Shown: positions 10,800-22,371, counted from the stretch's first letter. The stretch: DNA of 64,000 bases from Cristatella mucedo (GCA_009760855.2 WPIO01000022.1:4590001-4654000); one strand, 5' to 3'. Translations and numbers: made by a program. The notes: a model not told the origin generated them from the sequence alone.

Positions 10800-12136
10800 G
10801 CCACGTCCTCCCCTAACCGTTCATGTCTGAGATGAACCTTTCATGTCTGAGACGAACCGCACTTTCCGATGAGTCTGACGGGCACCTATGACAGCACTTA
10901 ACGAAAACAGTGTTGGCTGATTCAACAGCCTCAACTATGCGGCACCAGAAGAGATTTAGCGGATATCACTATCGCTTGCACTGGGCAATATATAACTAGC
11001 TGGTATAGGATTGAAGACCACGAATCGGGTCGTGAAGAGTTCGAGCACCAAGTTCCCGCAAGGCCACTGACCCACTTAGAGGTCAGCCTTCCGGTGCAAT
11101 ATCTGACGCCGCATCACTGAGGCCGCTCCGATATTTTTTCCTTTTGATTGATATTTGGCTTAGAGTCCTTCTTCTCAATGCACGTCTGCCCGTCAGTTTT
11201 TCCTACGGATAGATAGCAAGCAAGCTACTTTCCTTACGACCAGATCTCTTCGCCATGTTCGTTAGTCTTCTCGCGTCCATCTTTGGTCTGTCACTGCGCT
11301 GCAACATCGAAACATCGATACTGATGCATCGTGCGGCTTCTCTCGACCGGCACTGGGGCGAACCAAGTAGCGTATCAACTTTAAGATCCTGAATGCTAAC
11401 CTTTTTTAGAGAGTGATTTTTTCTCTCTTGCGTCGCTTTGCGAATGTACTTTTACCATTGTTTCTATTAGGCTGTGGAGCAAATTTTCTATTACACATTG
11501 GTTCCTGCATTGGATTATTGTTCAATTATTTATTCCTCAAACGAATATCAAGTAGAAGTTATTACCCAAAAAATTTCATCCACGTGGCAGTGATAAATTT
11601 GAAATATACTTACTTTCCAAAACATTGGAGATACAGCTTTGGTCAAAAGAATTGACATAAAATTTCAAATTTTTAGTACAAAATTTTCTTTTCTAAGTAC
11701 TCACTGTAGTTGATAATACTGTAATAGAACTCCATCATATTTCTACAAAAATTTATAACGACTCGGGATTTAGTGAACCTATTTATATTGTTCATCATTA
11801 GACTAAGTCCTTAAGACGTGGAATGTATACATTTTTCTGATAAGCATTAATACATAACAGCCACTAGTACCTTCTTTCTTATTACCACGTAATAAAAATA
11901 GTTACATGACGGCATCAGCCTTAAACCCATTAGTTCAGTTTTGTTCAAGCTGCTAAGTGGATACAAATCTCCATTTTCCTACAGTGGTATCGACAGGCTG
12001 CAAGCATCCGGTGGACCTATTTTGTTAGTCTGTTTATCGAGACAATGGGGGGAAAATTACTCCGTGGCAGCATCCGCAAAAATGCGTGCCGAGAATACAT
12101 ATATGGCATACATGGAAAACTATCTTGGATAAAATG
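10800..12136. other. No gene seen, AT-rich in the second half
   Basis: No protein family or shared repeat was recognised. The plus ORF at 11,413-11,655 is Leu/Phe-rich and typical of translated AT-rich DNA. Confidence 0.4.
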
Positions 12137-12240
12137 TCATTTTAATAGCACCCTAAGAGATACTAATCTCTATCCAGCCGCTTTACATATGCAGCTCTGC
12201 CCGAGCCCACGACCGTGGTCGTTAAAGTGAGCTCCGTCCG
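12137..12240 (-). mobile_element. Degenerate family B SINE (minus)
   Basis: The complement of the tail stem-loop (CCTAAGAGATACTAATCTCT) is followed by CATATGCAG and the B-box complement GAGCCCACGACC. Confidence 0.6.
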
Positions 12241-12414
12241 CCTAGAGTTATACCGGGGCAGCAGATTGGGAACAAAGATCAGGACAAGTGCTGGGCACCT
12301 CATTTTGCCAGCGAGAACCAATTTCATTTTATTCATTATTATAATATTACTTTGATCTTTTATAGGACTGCTAAGAGTGGAAAAGAGCCACAATAATAAT
12401 GATATAAATAATCA

Positions 12415-12715
12415 GATTTTTTTATTGCACCCTGAGTGAACCAAATCTCTTTCTAGGCACTTTACATGTCTTGTATAAGACGTATGTCGATAAGGTTAGT
12501 AATAAATGCACGGTGCCCGCATGCATAAGCACAGAAAGTATAATTCGCATGGATCCAGCAAATGCTTGAGGAGCCGGTGCGTTTTTAGCTTCTACTTGAA
12601 CATCGTAAAGTCGGGCAGTGTCGTCACGTCAGTCGGGAGTGAGTTCCAGGCTTTGGGAGCATACCAACTAAAGGCATGGTCTCCAACGGATTAAAGATAG
12701 GTTCGATGCATAACT
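12415..12715 (-). mobile_element. LINE 3' end with C-terminal codons (minus)
   Basis: From the left it reads the stem-loop complement (CAAATCTCTTTCTAGGCAC), then the 3'UTR, then the complement of the NSLPT and AFSxxAPKAW coding motif (GAGTTCCAGGCTTTGGGAGC). Confidence 0.8.
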
Positions 12716-12839
12716 AAATCATTGTAATCAAAAGAGCGGGTGATACAATGCATTCCACTTAGGGGAGTAGTTCTGCCTGGAATCCGCTAACCACTCAAGC
12801 AACTACTACTTGTGCACTGTGATTCTTTCCACGCTGGAG

Positions 12840-13162
12840 GGCAGGGGAAAATGCGCACCTGGTGTGCCACTTATCCAGACCCTCCATCGCTCCATCGCTC
12901 CCTTGCCACACTGCCCTGAACTCTCGTATATATAGTCCTCTGAAGAGAGACCGGCCGTCTTCAGAAGTCACAGCAGAGGCAGCAAGTCACAGACCGAGGA
13001 ACAAGTAGTACATTCGGATGAAAAATTTCAGATGTGGTTTGGAAGAGAAAACCCATACAACCCCTACCCAATAGACCTCAACGACTTGATCGGAGACATT
13101 GGTTTGTCACCAAGTCACACACACCATTGTCACCAAGTCCAGTGCCGACCTGTTGAAGTCTA
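12840..13162 (+). promoter_or_regulatory. TATA-containing promoter-like segment with short ORF
   Basis: CGTATATATAGTCC near 12,927 resembles a TATA box with purine-rich transcribed-looking sequence downstream. A frame open from just after it to a stop near 13,160 reads EKFQMWFGRENPYNPYP and then IDLNDLIGDIG, which looks protein-like but has no early ATG. It could be an LTR promoter with a gag-like start, or chance. No match is recognised. Confidence 0.25.
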
Positions 13163-13679
13163 GGCTCAAACAACGGAACTTGGATGAACGATTAAAGTCC
13201 TAGATCTGAGGGAACGTCACCAACCTTTTCCCAGCCTCTTCGCCGTCAAGAAGGGCCCCTCGCGTCTGCCATAGTGTGACCAGCAGGTGCGAGACATTAG
13301 CAATTGCCAGTAAGCAGAATGGGTCATCGGTGCTGCTCCAGATTGGGAGCAGCTCATCCGTCTTCTTCTCTGGCCAACTCAACGTACCTCAGGGATTGCA
13401 GCAGTGTCATGACCACTAACCCGTATACGGGACAGGTCCGTCCGACTAACCGTTTAAACCGTCGGCCACTGTCAAACAACCTTGTCCCCGCTGTCTTTAA
13501 TCGCGATACTGCTACCATGCCGGTGCTTGCTATCGAAAATTGTAGTAAAGAGTGTGGTAAATATGACTCACGCTTGCTCACGCATTCTTTGATACCCCGC
13601 TTTCAAGCACGTCAAACTCTCCCAACTCCCCTGCTGCATGTATTGATGACATCCGCACTTAGATGTCAGCAAGCAAGCC

Positions 13680-13997
13680 TTATCAAATTAATTGATAAAA
13701 AACCAACCTGTTAGTTATAGGTAAACCAAGTTTTTTTTAGTTTAAACCAGTAGATTCTGCTTCAGCGACTGATAAACTGAATGCTTGCACTCCAGAAATT
13801 CTTTCCTGGATATCGGCTAATTCCCTTAAACTTAACGACAAAACGTAACTGCTACATAAAGGACACCCCAAGCGTATAACCAGACTAGAAGAATGCCTGC
13901 CCTTTTAACAACTTAGGTGTCGCCTTCGACAACTGCCTAAATAATGAAAGTGTCATTGGGGAGACTGCCTCAGCAGCTAGCCCTCACGTTAGACCCT
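13680..13997 (+). mobile_element. Decayed LINE fragment
   Basis: Two degenerate copies of the LINE motif LKLNDKKTELLVIGKP can be read near 13,685-13,730 and 13,825-13,870. After the second comes a trace of the NLGV(M/A)FD motif. Confidence 0.5.
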
Positions 13998-14768
13998 TAC
14001 CTCTTTGTAGCCGAGTTCCAGGGGTCAGAGGCTAATTCCCGCCAAGCCCCGCCATGCTCAGGCCTCGCCGCCGCTCGCCATGCCGCTGAGCTAGGGTTAG
14101 ACGAGCGGCCGTCAGGTTAGACCTCTTTATAATTTCGAATGCGCCAACAACAGGGGAACTAAACAAGTCGAAAGGGGGATCCTACACAAAGTAAACTATA
14201 AGGGCGCGAGACGAAGCAAGCTTGAACAAATGTGTTAGTTGGTCAGTCGGCTTCCGAAGTCCCGCCGTTATACCGACTCCGTTCCAACAATACGAGCGTA
14301 CGCCGTAAAAGATCCGGCTAGCTGAGTAACTGCTTGGCTAGTCAGAGTCGACGTCTACCACAGTCGAGAGCTTCCGCCGAAAGACGCCAACACGTGGGGG
14401 CGGTCACGAACACGCTACACGGGGAATGCGAAATATACAAGTCTCAACAACGAGCGTGCTATCCAGCTCCGCTTGGGCCGTGGGCACTCGTTGCCTTGCG
14501 TGCGTGGCCGCATCGCCGAAGCACGTCTGCACCCATCCAGGTGCATAACTCGGCGATACTAGGCGCCTCCCAACACCACGACTTACTCGGCCAGCTTCCG
14601 TTCCCCAAGAACCCCCGTGACCTCCGGTCACCGCACATCCGGCCGTGCCCATAGGTCAGACCCCGGCCTAGCCGGTGACCCTTAACTACAGCCATCCTGT
14701 CCCAGCCAACCGAACCCAGCCTGGGTGACACATTTTCGATACCAGTCCAAGATTAGGGACTGTCTACT
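13998..14768. other. GC-rich stretch, no recognised gene
   Basis: ORFs of 80-106 codons on both strands (for example 14,334-14,654 plus) are expected from the composition. Nothing in them is recognised. The region lies between two LINE fragments and may belong to a repeat I cannot identify. Confidence 0.35.
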
Positions 14769-15440
14769 ATGGTGGCTTGCAAAAACTTTTTAACTAGCTC
14801 TCTCATTCTGTCTCGGCTCGATTACTGCAATTCCATTATGGCTGGGCTACCGAAAAAAGCCACCAGGCCGCTGCAGCCGGTGATGAATATGGCTGCAAAG
14901 CTAGTTAACAAATCCCACAGGTTTGACCGTGTGTCTTCTCTGTTGAAAGAGCTTCGATGGCCGCCGGTTGATCAACGGATACAGAGTAATTATAAAAAAA
15001 AAATTTATTTTTATAATTCATTTGCATAGTGCCCCAAGAGAACTTGCTCTTTATTCATGCACTTCACATATCCTGCGAGGCTCAACCCCGCGGTCTCGGT
15101 CATCAAATACATGCACCTCGACCTAGATCGAGGCTAGTAACTTATCCACTAGACCAAAATAGCTCAGAGCAAAGTTCTTTCGCTGACCCGCAAGGCCCAC
15201 CACTGCTTGGCTCCTCCATACCTAGATGAACTGCTGCACCAGTTTCAGCCTCCTCGTGACCTCAGGTCCTAAATGGACAATAAGTTAGCTGTTCCGTTCC
15301 TCTGCTTAAAGACCGTTGGCGGCCGAAGCTTTTTCTCTGCTAGTCCATGACTCTGGAACTCATTTCCCTAATTCTTACGCAACGACATCTAACCTGCTGC
15401 CGACTGTGGCACATCTTTTCCAGCCGTCTGGAACTGCTAC
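14769..15440 (+). mobile_element. LINE C-terminal fragment split by a SINE
   Basis: The LINE domain reads SLILSRLDYCNSIMAGLP (14,805-14,858) and LKELRWPPVDQRI, stops at a minus-strand SINE at 15,004-15,160, then resumes with LAPPYLDELL-like and RSFSA-like motifs to about 15,440. It differs enough from the commoner copies to be another subfamily. Confidence 0.7.
15004..15160 (-). mobile_element. Family B SINE (minus), long-head subtype, inside a LINE
   Basis: The tail complement (GCCCCAAGAGAACTTGCTCT), B-box complement and A-box complement (CTTATCCACTAGACCA) are present. The extra block between the boxes (ATCAAATACATGCACCTCGA) marks the subtype also seen at 25,721 and 37,925. Confidence 0.85.
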
Positions 15441-15659
15441 TTCCATGCTCTCACCACCTTAACTGCTCTCTTGATTCAGCTTTGCTTGTCACTTTCTCTT
15501 TGTTAATTATATATATTTGTTGCGTGAGATGAAGTCAGTTGGCTACCGAATGCGCACCGAAAGCCGCTTACACTTTGAGTTCACTATAGAAAACTGTAAT
15601 GTGAAGCACTCACATAGTCTTTGTGGTTTTGTGGAGTTACAGGCGGAGATACATTACTT

Positions 15660-15825
15660 TACATTATGCATGCTGACACTAAGCATTCTACTACTGAGCA
15701 TATTGTGAAAGTTGGCACTGTGAACGTCGTCGTACGAGCATGCTTCATGTACAGCATATGTAAAGTGCCTAGAAAGAGATTAAGTTCTATAAGGGCGCTG
15801 CATAAATGACATTATTATTTTTATA
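15660..15825 (+). mobile_element. LINE 3' tail
   Basis: The 3'UTR segment leads into the stem-loop GTGCCTAGAAAGAGATTAAG and then GGGCGCTGCATAAATGACATT before an ATT-rich end. Confidence 0.75.
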
Positions 15826-15956
15826 ATTAGGGATGTCACTTGTCTGTAAAATTGATATAGGCCACTGTCTTGTAAAATTGACAGGCCTCCCTAGCCAGAA
15901 TAGACATGAAACTAGCATCGGCCATCTAGCGAACTAGCCGGAGACCGGTGCTAATG

Positions 15957-16312
15957 GGTGCTTGCGGGTACTAGACCGTGCCTTTAGTTCAAACGCTCCC
16001 AAAGCCTGGAACTCACTACCGACGCACGTCGCAAAATCCCCTGACATGACTTTTAAAAAGAAGCTAAAAACGCACCTTTTTATTGCAGCATTTGGTGGGT
16101 CTTTGTGTATCGTCATGCGTGTGCACGTAGCTGCTTACCTGCTCGTGCCTGCTGCTTTCGGATGTTAGCGTCAAATATTTGGTGATGCTTTACATGCAGC
16201 ATCTGTAAGGTGCCTAGAGAGAGAGAGAGAGAGAGAGAGAGATTCAGTTCTCTATAAGGGCCCTACTATTAATTAGGCCCTACTATTAGTATTATTATTA
16301 TTAATATTCTAT
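15957..16312 (+). mobile_element. LINE 3' end with AG-expanded tail
   Basis: The C-terminal coding motif APKAWNSLPTHVAKSPDMTF and LKTHLF can be read, followed by the 3'UTR and stem-loop. The AGAGA arm of the stem has become an (AG)n run at about 16,213-16,242 before GGGCCCTACTATTA. Confidence 0.85.
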
Positions 16313-17096
16313 TTTTATATTTCTATACAGGTTGTACTACAAAGGTGCGTGGGCGCAATAAAGTGTGGGATTGCTTTCAGTAACCATGGTAAGCTATTGT
16401 GTGTTCTTCTTTATAGAGTCATGATAAATCCTGTAATTACAGTGGAATAAGGTTCAAACTTGCCACGCCAAGTTATTTAAATCGCCGGCCATGTGGCTCA
16501 CCAAGAGCATGTATATCAACTGTATTAGCAAGGCCTGGGTCAAAAGTAAAGGCTTCTACCATTCATTAGCTAGGCATCTTAGGCACTGAACTTTCCGCTG
16601 ACAGTAAGGAACCGCAAAGTCAACTGCACAGGTAGTTTTTGAGCCTTCGAGGCACTTGTGTCGGGAAGACTTTTGATGCACCGCTCTACGATACGAATAC
16701 AAAGGAAGCATCGATACAAATTAGCTTTCAATCGACTTCCATAGGCCTGTCCAAGATTAAGCTAAGAACACAGACGACATTCGCGTCTGGTGAAGAAGAT
16801 TCGCCCGACGCATCCGAACCTAAGCGTAGCATTAGGGTAAGCAGCTTGGAATGTCTGTAGGCATTCGTACTACCCAGCGGCTCAGCTAAGCAGATGCTAC
16901 GGAACTCCGGTAAATGACTATTGGGATCCTTGTTTATTAAATTAGCGAACGAAATTCAGTAGATTAATCTGATGCACTGTATCGCTCTGCCTCGTCAACC
17001 TGTATCTACGTGGCTTCCTCTGTTGTGCAATTCCAAGTCGATTTTCATTTCACGACTGCTGTTTCACGTGGTCACTTGGTTTGCCATCTGCACTAA
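16313..17096. other. Unassigned; possible exon near 16,633-16,837
   Basis: A frame of about 70 codons (containing KEASIQISFQSTSIGLSKI) is bounded by AG upstream and GGGTAAGC downstream, so it could be an exon. It matches no family I know and has no neighbouring exon I can place. Confidence 0.2.
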
Positions 17097-17780
17097 TTGT
17101 TCACATACCTAACAAAGAGGACTAGTCCTCTAGACCCTATTCCTACTGTCCTGCTTCTACGACGCAAATATCTACTGCTGCCATATATAACTATCATAAA
17201 TGTGTCATTAGCCTCAGGTCACGTTCCACCACCTTTCAAAAAGACAGTTGTCGCGCCACTACTCGAGAAAGCAACATTAAATCAAGAGAACTTGAGCAAC
17301 CAAACCCAGTGTCCCTTTTATAATTGCTATGAAAGACACTGGAACTGGTGGCAGACCAGCTCAACTCATACATTGAAGCTTTAATCCTTGCTATTAAGTT
17401 GCAGTCTAGTTTACAGCTAATCACTCCAGTCAGCAGTGCTTTCGAGTGTAACTACCTACCTAGGAATGCATGTTTAAGCGTATTGGCTTTTTGGCCTAAT
17501 CTTTGGGCAATTTTTGTTACTCGACAATTCCATAAGAATATTGTTACTTGACCTGAGTCCTTCTCGAAAACCTCTCATGGGCGTAACCGGCACTGCACGG
17601 CAGTGGTTCAATGTCATTTCAGGAGACTCCAGAGAATTGGTGAACGGGACCTCATACTGGGAACTAGCTAAGCGTGTAACACCTCAGGGCTTTTCTCGGT
17701 ACAGTTCTTTTGGTTTATACTCTTGCCGATATGATTGCCAAGCACAACCTAGACTTCCACTTATATACAAATGACCTTGT
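17097..17780 (+). pseudogene. LINE reverse-transcriptase domain fragment
   Basis: Motifs from the first half of a non-LTR reverse transcriptase can be read with frameshifts: KRTSPLDPIPTVLLL, VSLASGHVPPPFKKTVVAPL, NLSN, VADQLNSYIEA, LLLDLS, GVTGTARQWF and TPQGFS followed by FGLYS. The catalytic YADD region is not visible and several stops interrupt the frame. This is the only sizeable upstream RT piece in the window; most copies keep only the 3' end. Confidence 0.75.
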
Positions 17781-17829
17781 TACACCTTTACTTTTATACT
17801 GTCTGACTTAACCTCTTGACTAGCGACAG

Positions 17830-17990
17830 AATAGCATCGGTGGCAGGCAACGTACGGTGGCTGCTTTTCAGGACCTGCTTCCATATCGTGGGTTCGAATC
17901 CTGCAGTTGATCCTTTATTCCCACTGCACGTGGGGTTGATAGCAGTAAAGGCTATTCTGTCGCGCTTCAAGAGGCTGTTGAAACTTGTTA
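17830..17990 (+). mobile_element. tRNA-derived SINE, family C
   Basis: It has the B box GTGGGTTCGAATCCTGCAGT, then GATCCTTTATT, and ends in an AGGCTGTTGAAA-like tail. It shares this layout with the copies at 44,668, 54,583 and 56,318. The A-box part is degenerate. Confidence 0.75.
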
Positions 17991-18330
17991 CTTGAGGACA
18001 GCTTCCAACTACCTGCTCATCATTTGGCTTGTCCGTGTGAATTGATGTACTCATGCTTGCTATGCACAATCCTTCCAAAAGCTGGCATAACATGCTGGCT
18101 GCCAGAGCTGTGCCATTCATAACCACCACCACTACCATTTGTCACTGCCAACAATTGGCCAGATTGCCAGTCACTAAAAATGCAAATGCCACAAAGCACC
18201 GGAGATGCTGATTCTAAAGACGAATGTATTGAGATCAGGCCCTTCATCCTCCAGTGCCTTTTATCGACCTGTTACTAAGCTTTTATCGCTATACGCCCAT
18301 AAATTTACAGATATCCATTTCGTAAGCATT

Positions 18331-18390
18331 GCTTATTTATATAAATGACATTTGTATCGCACCCGAAGAGAACCTGATCTACAAGTACAC
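18331..18390 (-). mobile_element. Partial family B SINE tail (minus)
   Basis: Only the tail is recognisable, ATAAATGACATTTGTATCGC followed by the degenerate stem CCCGAAGAGAACCTGATCT. Confidence 0.45.
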
Positions 18391-18755
18391 ATAACCAAGC
18401 AGACAAGTTACCTGTCACTACTAGGCTATTCCTGGACATTTTTGGATAATGTGGGGTGGTTCGTGTGTTACAGTCAACAGCCGCTTATAAAAAAAATACT
18501 ACATTTCGGAGTTTATTGTGGCTATCTTAGCAAACTGATCAACTGTCAAGTTGTTTATGAAAATGGATCTGCAGCTTAAAGTATAGCTCCGAATTCTGTA
18601 AGTGAGCTACTTGCTTGTTATTTCAAAAACTAATGACAGACTGATGAAACCGTGGTTGACCAGCAGCACTTGTATCTGAGGAAACTGAAAACAGTTCTGA
18701 TATTGGGTTGGAATACATGAATGGTAACGAAGGTGTACAATTCAAATGGCACATG

Positions 18756-18761
18756 TTTATT
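18756..18761 (-). terminator. RPL32: RPL32 polyadenylation signal overlapping the stop codon
   Basis: The minus strand reads GAATAAAC. The stop codon TAA (18,757-18,759) is inside AATAAA, so the 3'UTR can only be some 15-30 bases long. Confidence 0.8.
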
Positions 18762-18915
18762 CATTCTCCTCGGATCTCAACCTAGCATTCTTGTTGGTGA
18801 CTTTAATACTCAACTGCTCGGCCCTCTCAACTATCTGTTTCCTCTTCTTGCTTGACACTGCATGCGCAATTTCAGCAGCAAACGATTTGTTTTGCATGAG
18901 AAGAACCTCCAGCTC
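18757..18915 (-). CDS. RPL32: RPL32 exon 4 (terminal)
   Basis: The acceptor is CTTTTGTAG then GAGCTGGAG, and the exon encodes [20 protein letters not shown] through SEENE and stop TAA. Confidence 0.95.
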   Translation of the reverse strand, partial: ELEVLLMQNKSFAAEIAHAVSSKKRKQIVERAEQLSIKVTNKNARLRSEENE

Positions 18916-21208
18916 CTACAAAAGGATCATCATAACTTTAATGATGGGAAATACATACAAGCTTCAATAATACTGTGCTGTAAAAAAGAACCATATCGAG
19001 GAACCACAAAAGAGGCATTAAGCAATATAAAACCATTTAAATTATAAAACATACGAGCCATGAGTGAACCACAATTGCTTGTGTTCTATATAGAATGCAC
19101 ATACTTTCAATAAACTTGTAGCCAACGATTTATCAGACCAAGACATTTTACAGATTAATTTTGCACCAAGAAATATTTTATATCTTGGATACACGTCATT
19201 ATACAAAAATCATATTAGCCGGCTCTTAGTAAGAAAACTATTGATATGTCCTAGGATGTCTTATCGACTTCAAAACAATCCATGTATACAGCACCAGTAA
19301 GACCAAAGCACAATCAAGGCATGCATTCCATTCGCTTGCAGCAATTGGCAGTAAGACATAATGCTGCTAGGGCGATAATGATGAAGGCTGAGCATATGTA
19401 ATACTCAAAATATCCCGAGTCAACTTAGAGCTATAGTATCAAATGCATATTCAATACTTTTAGCATTGACCCTATCCGAGATCCAGAATAGGTTACCAAG
19501 TTGTGTACATGGTGCGAGTCAAAGCAAACCAGACCATGAGGCATGATCTGGATCTACCGCAATACAGATTATTCTGCTGCATGTGACTTGGCCAACATAC
19601 TTGAAAGACTGGGAAAATTAATACAAGCTGGCAAATTCGAAGGTTGTCACATGCAAAACCCTACTGTAAGGGAAATCAGCACATGAGGCAATTGCAAGAC
19701 ATGGTGACTATTAATGCTATGTTGCATTTAGGTCAGGCGATGACCGTAGTCTAAAAACTTGCAAGTTGAGAGCAAACCTAACCACTTGTAGTACAGTGCT
19801 GTGTAAAGGTTGGAGTGTCGAAATAGGGTTACAGTGGCTAACCAATCATAAGCACATAGGCAGCCACTGACCAATGTAGGAGACTTCGGTACAGCAAGCA
19901 CGAAATACTGGAGAAAACAGGGCACCAGCCGATGCATACGTATTCACGAAAAGATGCTGTCAGCAAATAGAACCATCTCCAAAAAATTAATAACTAATGC
20001 TGTATCCGCACAGCAGAATAAAAAAAATCGGGTCTACGGTACTAGTATTCTTTTTCTGCTAACCGCTTTGTAAGAACACATAAATCCAAAATGAAAGAAT
20101 ACTGAGGGGAAGCACAATGCATTGAATGACACCTTAGCATGAGCACCGAAGTGAAAGTCGAAGTAACACTACTACAAGCTCTCTCCTTACAATACAAATG
20201 CTGCAAAGATCCTACCAGCCAATATGCCAGACTCATACAAGCAGTGACAAAGGAACAATTTGCCAATTCAAGATATCACAAATATGTTGTGGTACAATTT
20301 AAATCAAGGATGGAGTGCACTATATGCGCTTACAATCGACTTCAGCTAACATTCACGAACTGGCACGCAATGGCTATAACACACGACTACCTTTAGCTTC
20401 ACTAGGAGAAACAACTTTTGCGTCAATAACTGCACATGGCCGATATGATCATGCAGGACATGATCACATGCACAATCTTGACACTAATGAAGCATGTCGC
20501 GACTGCTGCACATGCAGCGACCACGAAACTGAGATAGCAAGAACCTAAGATGAAATGATGCATGCAAGTCCCACATGCAACTATCACCCAAACTGCCCTT
20601 GGTCTGATCATGCCAATCACGTAAGCGATGAGGGGAAGGCTGCTAGGATGCGAGCAACAGCTACTCTGTATGGTACTAATAAGCGAACCAATACTGCCGT
20701 TAGTGCAGCTTTGCACCACTCCTATACATGCTACGGTTAGTTAAGGCAGTGGTACATTTAAATTCAACGGATACTGCGACACTGCACAGTTGCTGCTCGT
20801 ATAGCTAGCTGGTCGCGAGGGAGTGCAGTGAGCTGGGGAGAGCGCTTCCAGAAAAGCAGTAAAGCAGCTTACATACCGATACGTTGTGAACAAGGAACTT
20901 TTTAAAGCCATCGGGCATCATGTGCTTTGTCTTCTTATTTGAACCATATCCAATCGTTGGCATGCGATACTGCCCTTTATAGCGGCGCCTCACCCTGTTA
21001 TCGATACCCTTGGGTTTCCTCCAGTTTGACTAAATGTATAACGAGCGACAATACAGTTACGTGCTCTGCTGTAACAGGCTGCGTTGACGGCAGGATCGGC
21101 GATGAACGTTATTACCGTTAGTTTGTCATATCGGTCGGACTGGTGTCTGATGAACTTCTTCGTTCGCTTCTTAACGATTTTGGGCTTCACAAATGGTCGA
21201 ATTGCCAT
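18757..21208 (-). CDS. RPL32: 60S ribosomal protein L32 (eL32)
   Basis: A structural protein of the large cytoplasmic ribosomal subunit. The coding sequence is join(21,116-21,208; 20,877-21,029; 18,757-18,915) on the minus strand: 31 + 51 + 52 codons give 134 residues, against 135 in human. The family signature is plain: [20 protein letters not shown] (residues 6-25), [45 protein letters not shown] and the C-terminus ARLRSEENE. All introns are GT-AG and phase 0. The ATG lies 12 bases into exon 2, behind a non-coding exon 1 (21,384-21,419), as in vertebrate RPL32 genes. Nothing in it looks damaged, so it is very likely the functional gene and not a processed copy. Intron 3 is unusually long (1,961 bp). 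Confidence 0.97.
18916..20876 (-). other. RPL32: RPL32 intron 3
   Basis: A 1,961-bp intron with donor GTATGT and acceptor TTGTAG. The ORFs inside it on both strands match nothing. Vertebrate RPL32 introns host an H/ACA snoRNA; I could not identify one here by eye. Confidence 0.8.
20877..21029 (-). CDS. RPL32: RPL32 exon 3
   Basis: The acceptor is ATACATTTAG then TCAAACTGG, the donor TATCG then GTATGT. It encodes 51 residues from [12 protein letters not shown] to LVHNVS. Confidence 0.96.
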
Positions 21209-21220
21209 GTTTGCCGTAGG
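21116..21220 (-). CDS. RPL32: RPL32 exon 2 (contains start codon at 21,208)
   Basis: The acceptor is TTATTTTCAG, then CCTACGGCAAAC before ATG. The coding part is 31 codons ending DRYDKLT, with donor ACG then GTAATA. Intron 2 is only 86 bp. Confidence 0.95.
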
Positions 21221-21383
21221 CTGAAAATAAGCAAGGCAACCATGACAATCGAAGCATACTGAACGCCCAAGACGCAAGTAAATGTAGCTAATATGATAGA
21301 ATGAACGAACAGTATTACACCAGATGGCAGATGCAATCTAAGAACGACGATAAAGCCGGATTACGTCTCAGCTCCGTACTTAC

Positions 21384-21462
21384 TCGCGGTACCTGCGGCC
21401 CTATGCACACCGGAAAGGGCCGGTGGAGCTCTCCAGTGCACGGTCGTATCGTACATATACAA
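21384..21462 (-). promoter_or_regulatory. RPL32: RPL32 promoter, 5'TOP start and non-coding exon 1
   Basis: On the minus strand a pyrimidine tract CCCTTTCC begins at about 21,419 and is followed by 36 bases ending GTACCGCGA before the donor GTAAGT at 21,383. This fits the terminal oligopyrimidine leader that puts ribosomal-protein mRNAs under growth (mTOR) translational control. A TATA-like TATATGTA lies roughly 36-43 bases upstream. Confidence 0.65.
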
Positions 21463-22371
21463 TATTATCCTTCAATATCTACTCAAGAATATTTATATGT
21501 ATAATATATAACCCTTTATACAGCTATTATTAGTTAAACAATAAGTTAGACTAGGCTTCCGTTTTTAAAGCCGCGGGTTGGATCACGTGACGCTGTCGCG
21601 GGCCCTCATCCCCAGTCGGTCGCTGTGAACACACAAAATGGATAATCAGATCACCCACGTGGGGAAATGTTGTTAAAGAGCTTCAAATGTATACGGACTT
21701 AAGTTCAATTTTAGACTATCTATCCTAATCTATTTACCAACATAGTGGCTCTAGAACTAGAAGCCGGGTGCAACAATAGCGTTAAGTTCAACCGAGATTC
21801 GGCTTGCCTGCTGCGCTCCACCACGCTCGCTTCTTGGCGTAACTCTCTGCTTGTCTCGCGTTATGACGGTAGTTTTTGCATCGTAAGTTTTTGTCTGGTT
21901 TAGTCTAGCTACTTTTCCTGTGGCTTTAGCCACAGCCTGAGGCAATTGCTAGAGCCAAATGCCGAGTTTGCGTCTCTGTACTCCGAAGCTGTGGACTCCT
22001 ACAGCTGCGGAGTAAATTCCAGCTGCTGGGTAGAGTTTTGACGAAGGTCGCGACTTTCGTCAAATGACTGTTGGTTTTTAAACGTAGCTCTGGAATATTT
22101 CGTCCTTCAAAAGTCCGGCAATCCATACCCCCAGACCATTTAGAGTCGAAAGAAATACTCGTGCTGTAGAAATACCCATCCGACTAATCGCCTTAATATT
22201 TCCGGTTCTATCAAATACAAGCGGCATCAAACAGTTTTTCAGAGCACATAATGCAGAAACAAGCTTACGATCGTATCCCTATCTGCCTATGGCACACCAA
22301 GAACAGTCATCTAAAGCTTGTTAGAACGTATCCTTCTGTAATTTCGTAAGGCCGCGAATACTGATTGATTG
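21463..22371. other. RPL32 upstream region, no other gene seen
   Basis: No recognised coding sequence. Two small perfect hairpins occur: CTGTGGCT/AGCCACAG near 21,917-21,934 and TTTGACGAA/TTTCGTCAAA near 22,036-22,066. Confidence 0.45.

Noticed and set aside
20423-20719. Minus ORF of 98 codons within RPL32 intron 3
   Set aside because: Cys/Ser/Ile-rich composition without any motif, inside an intron.
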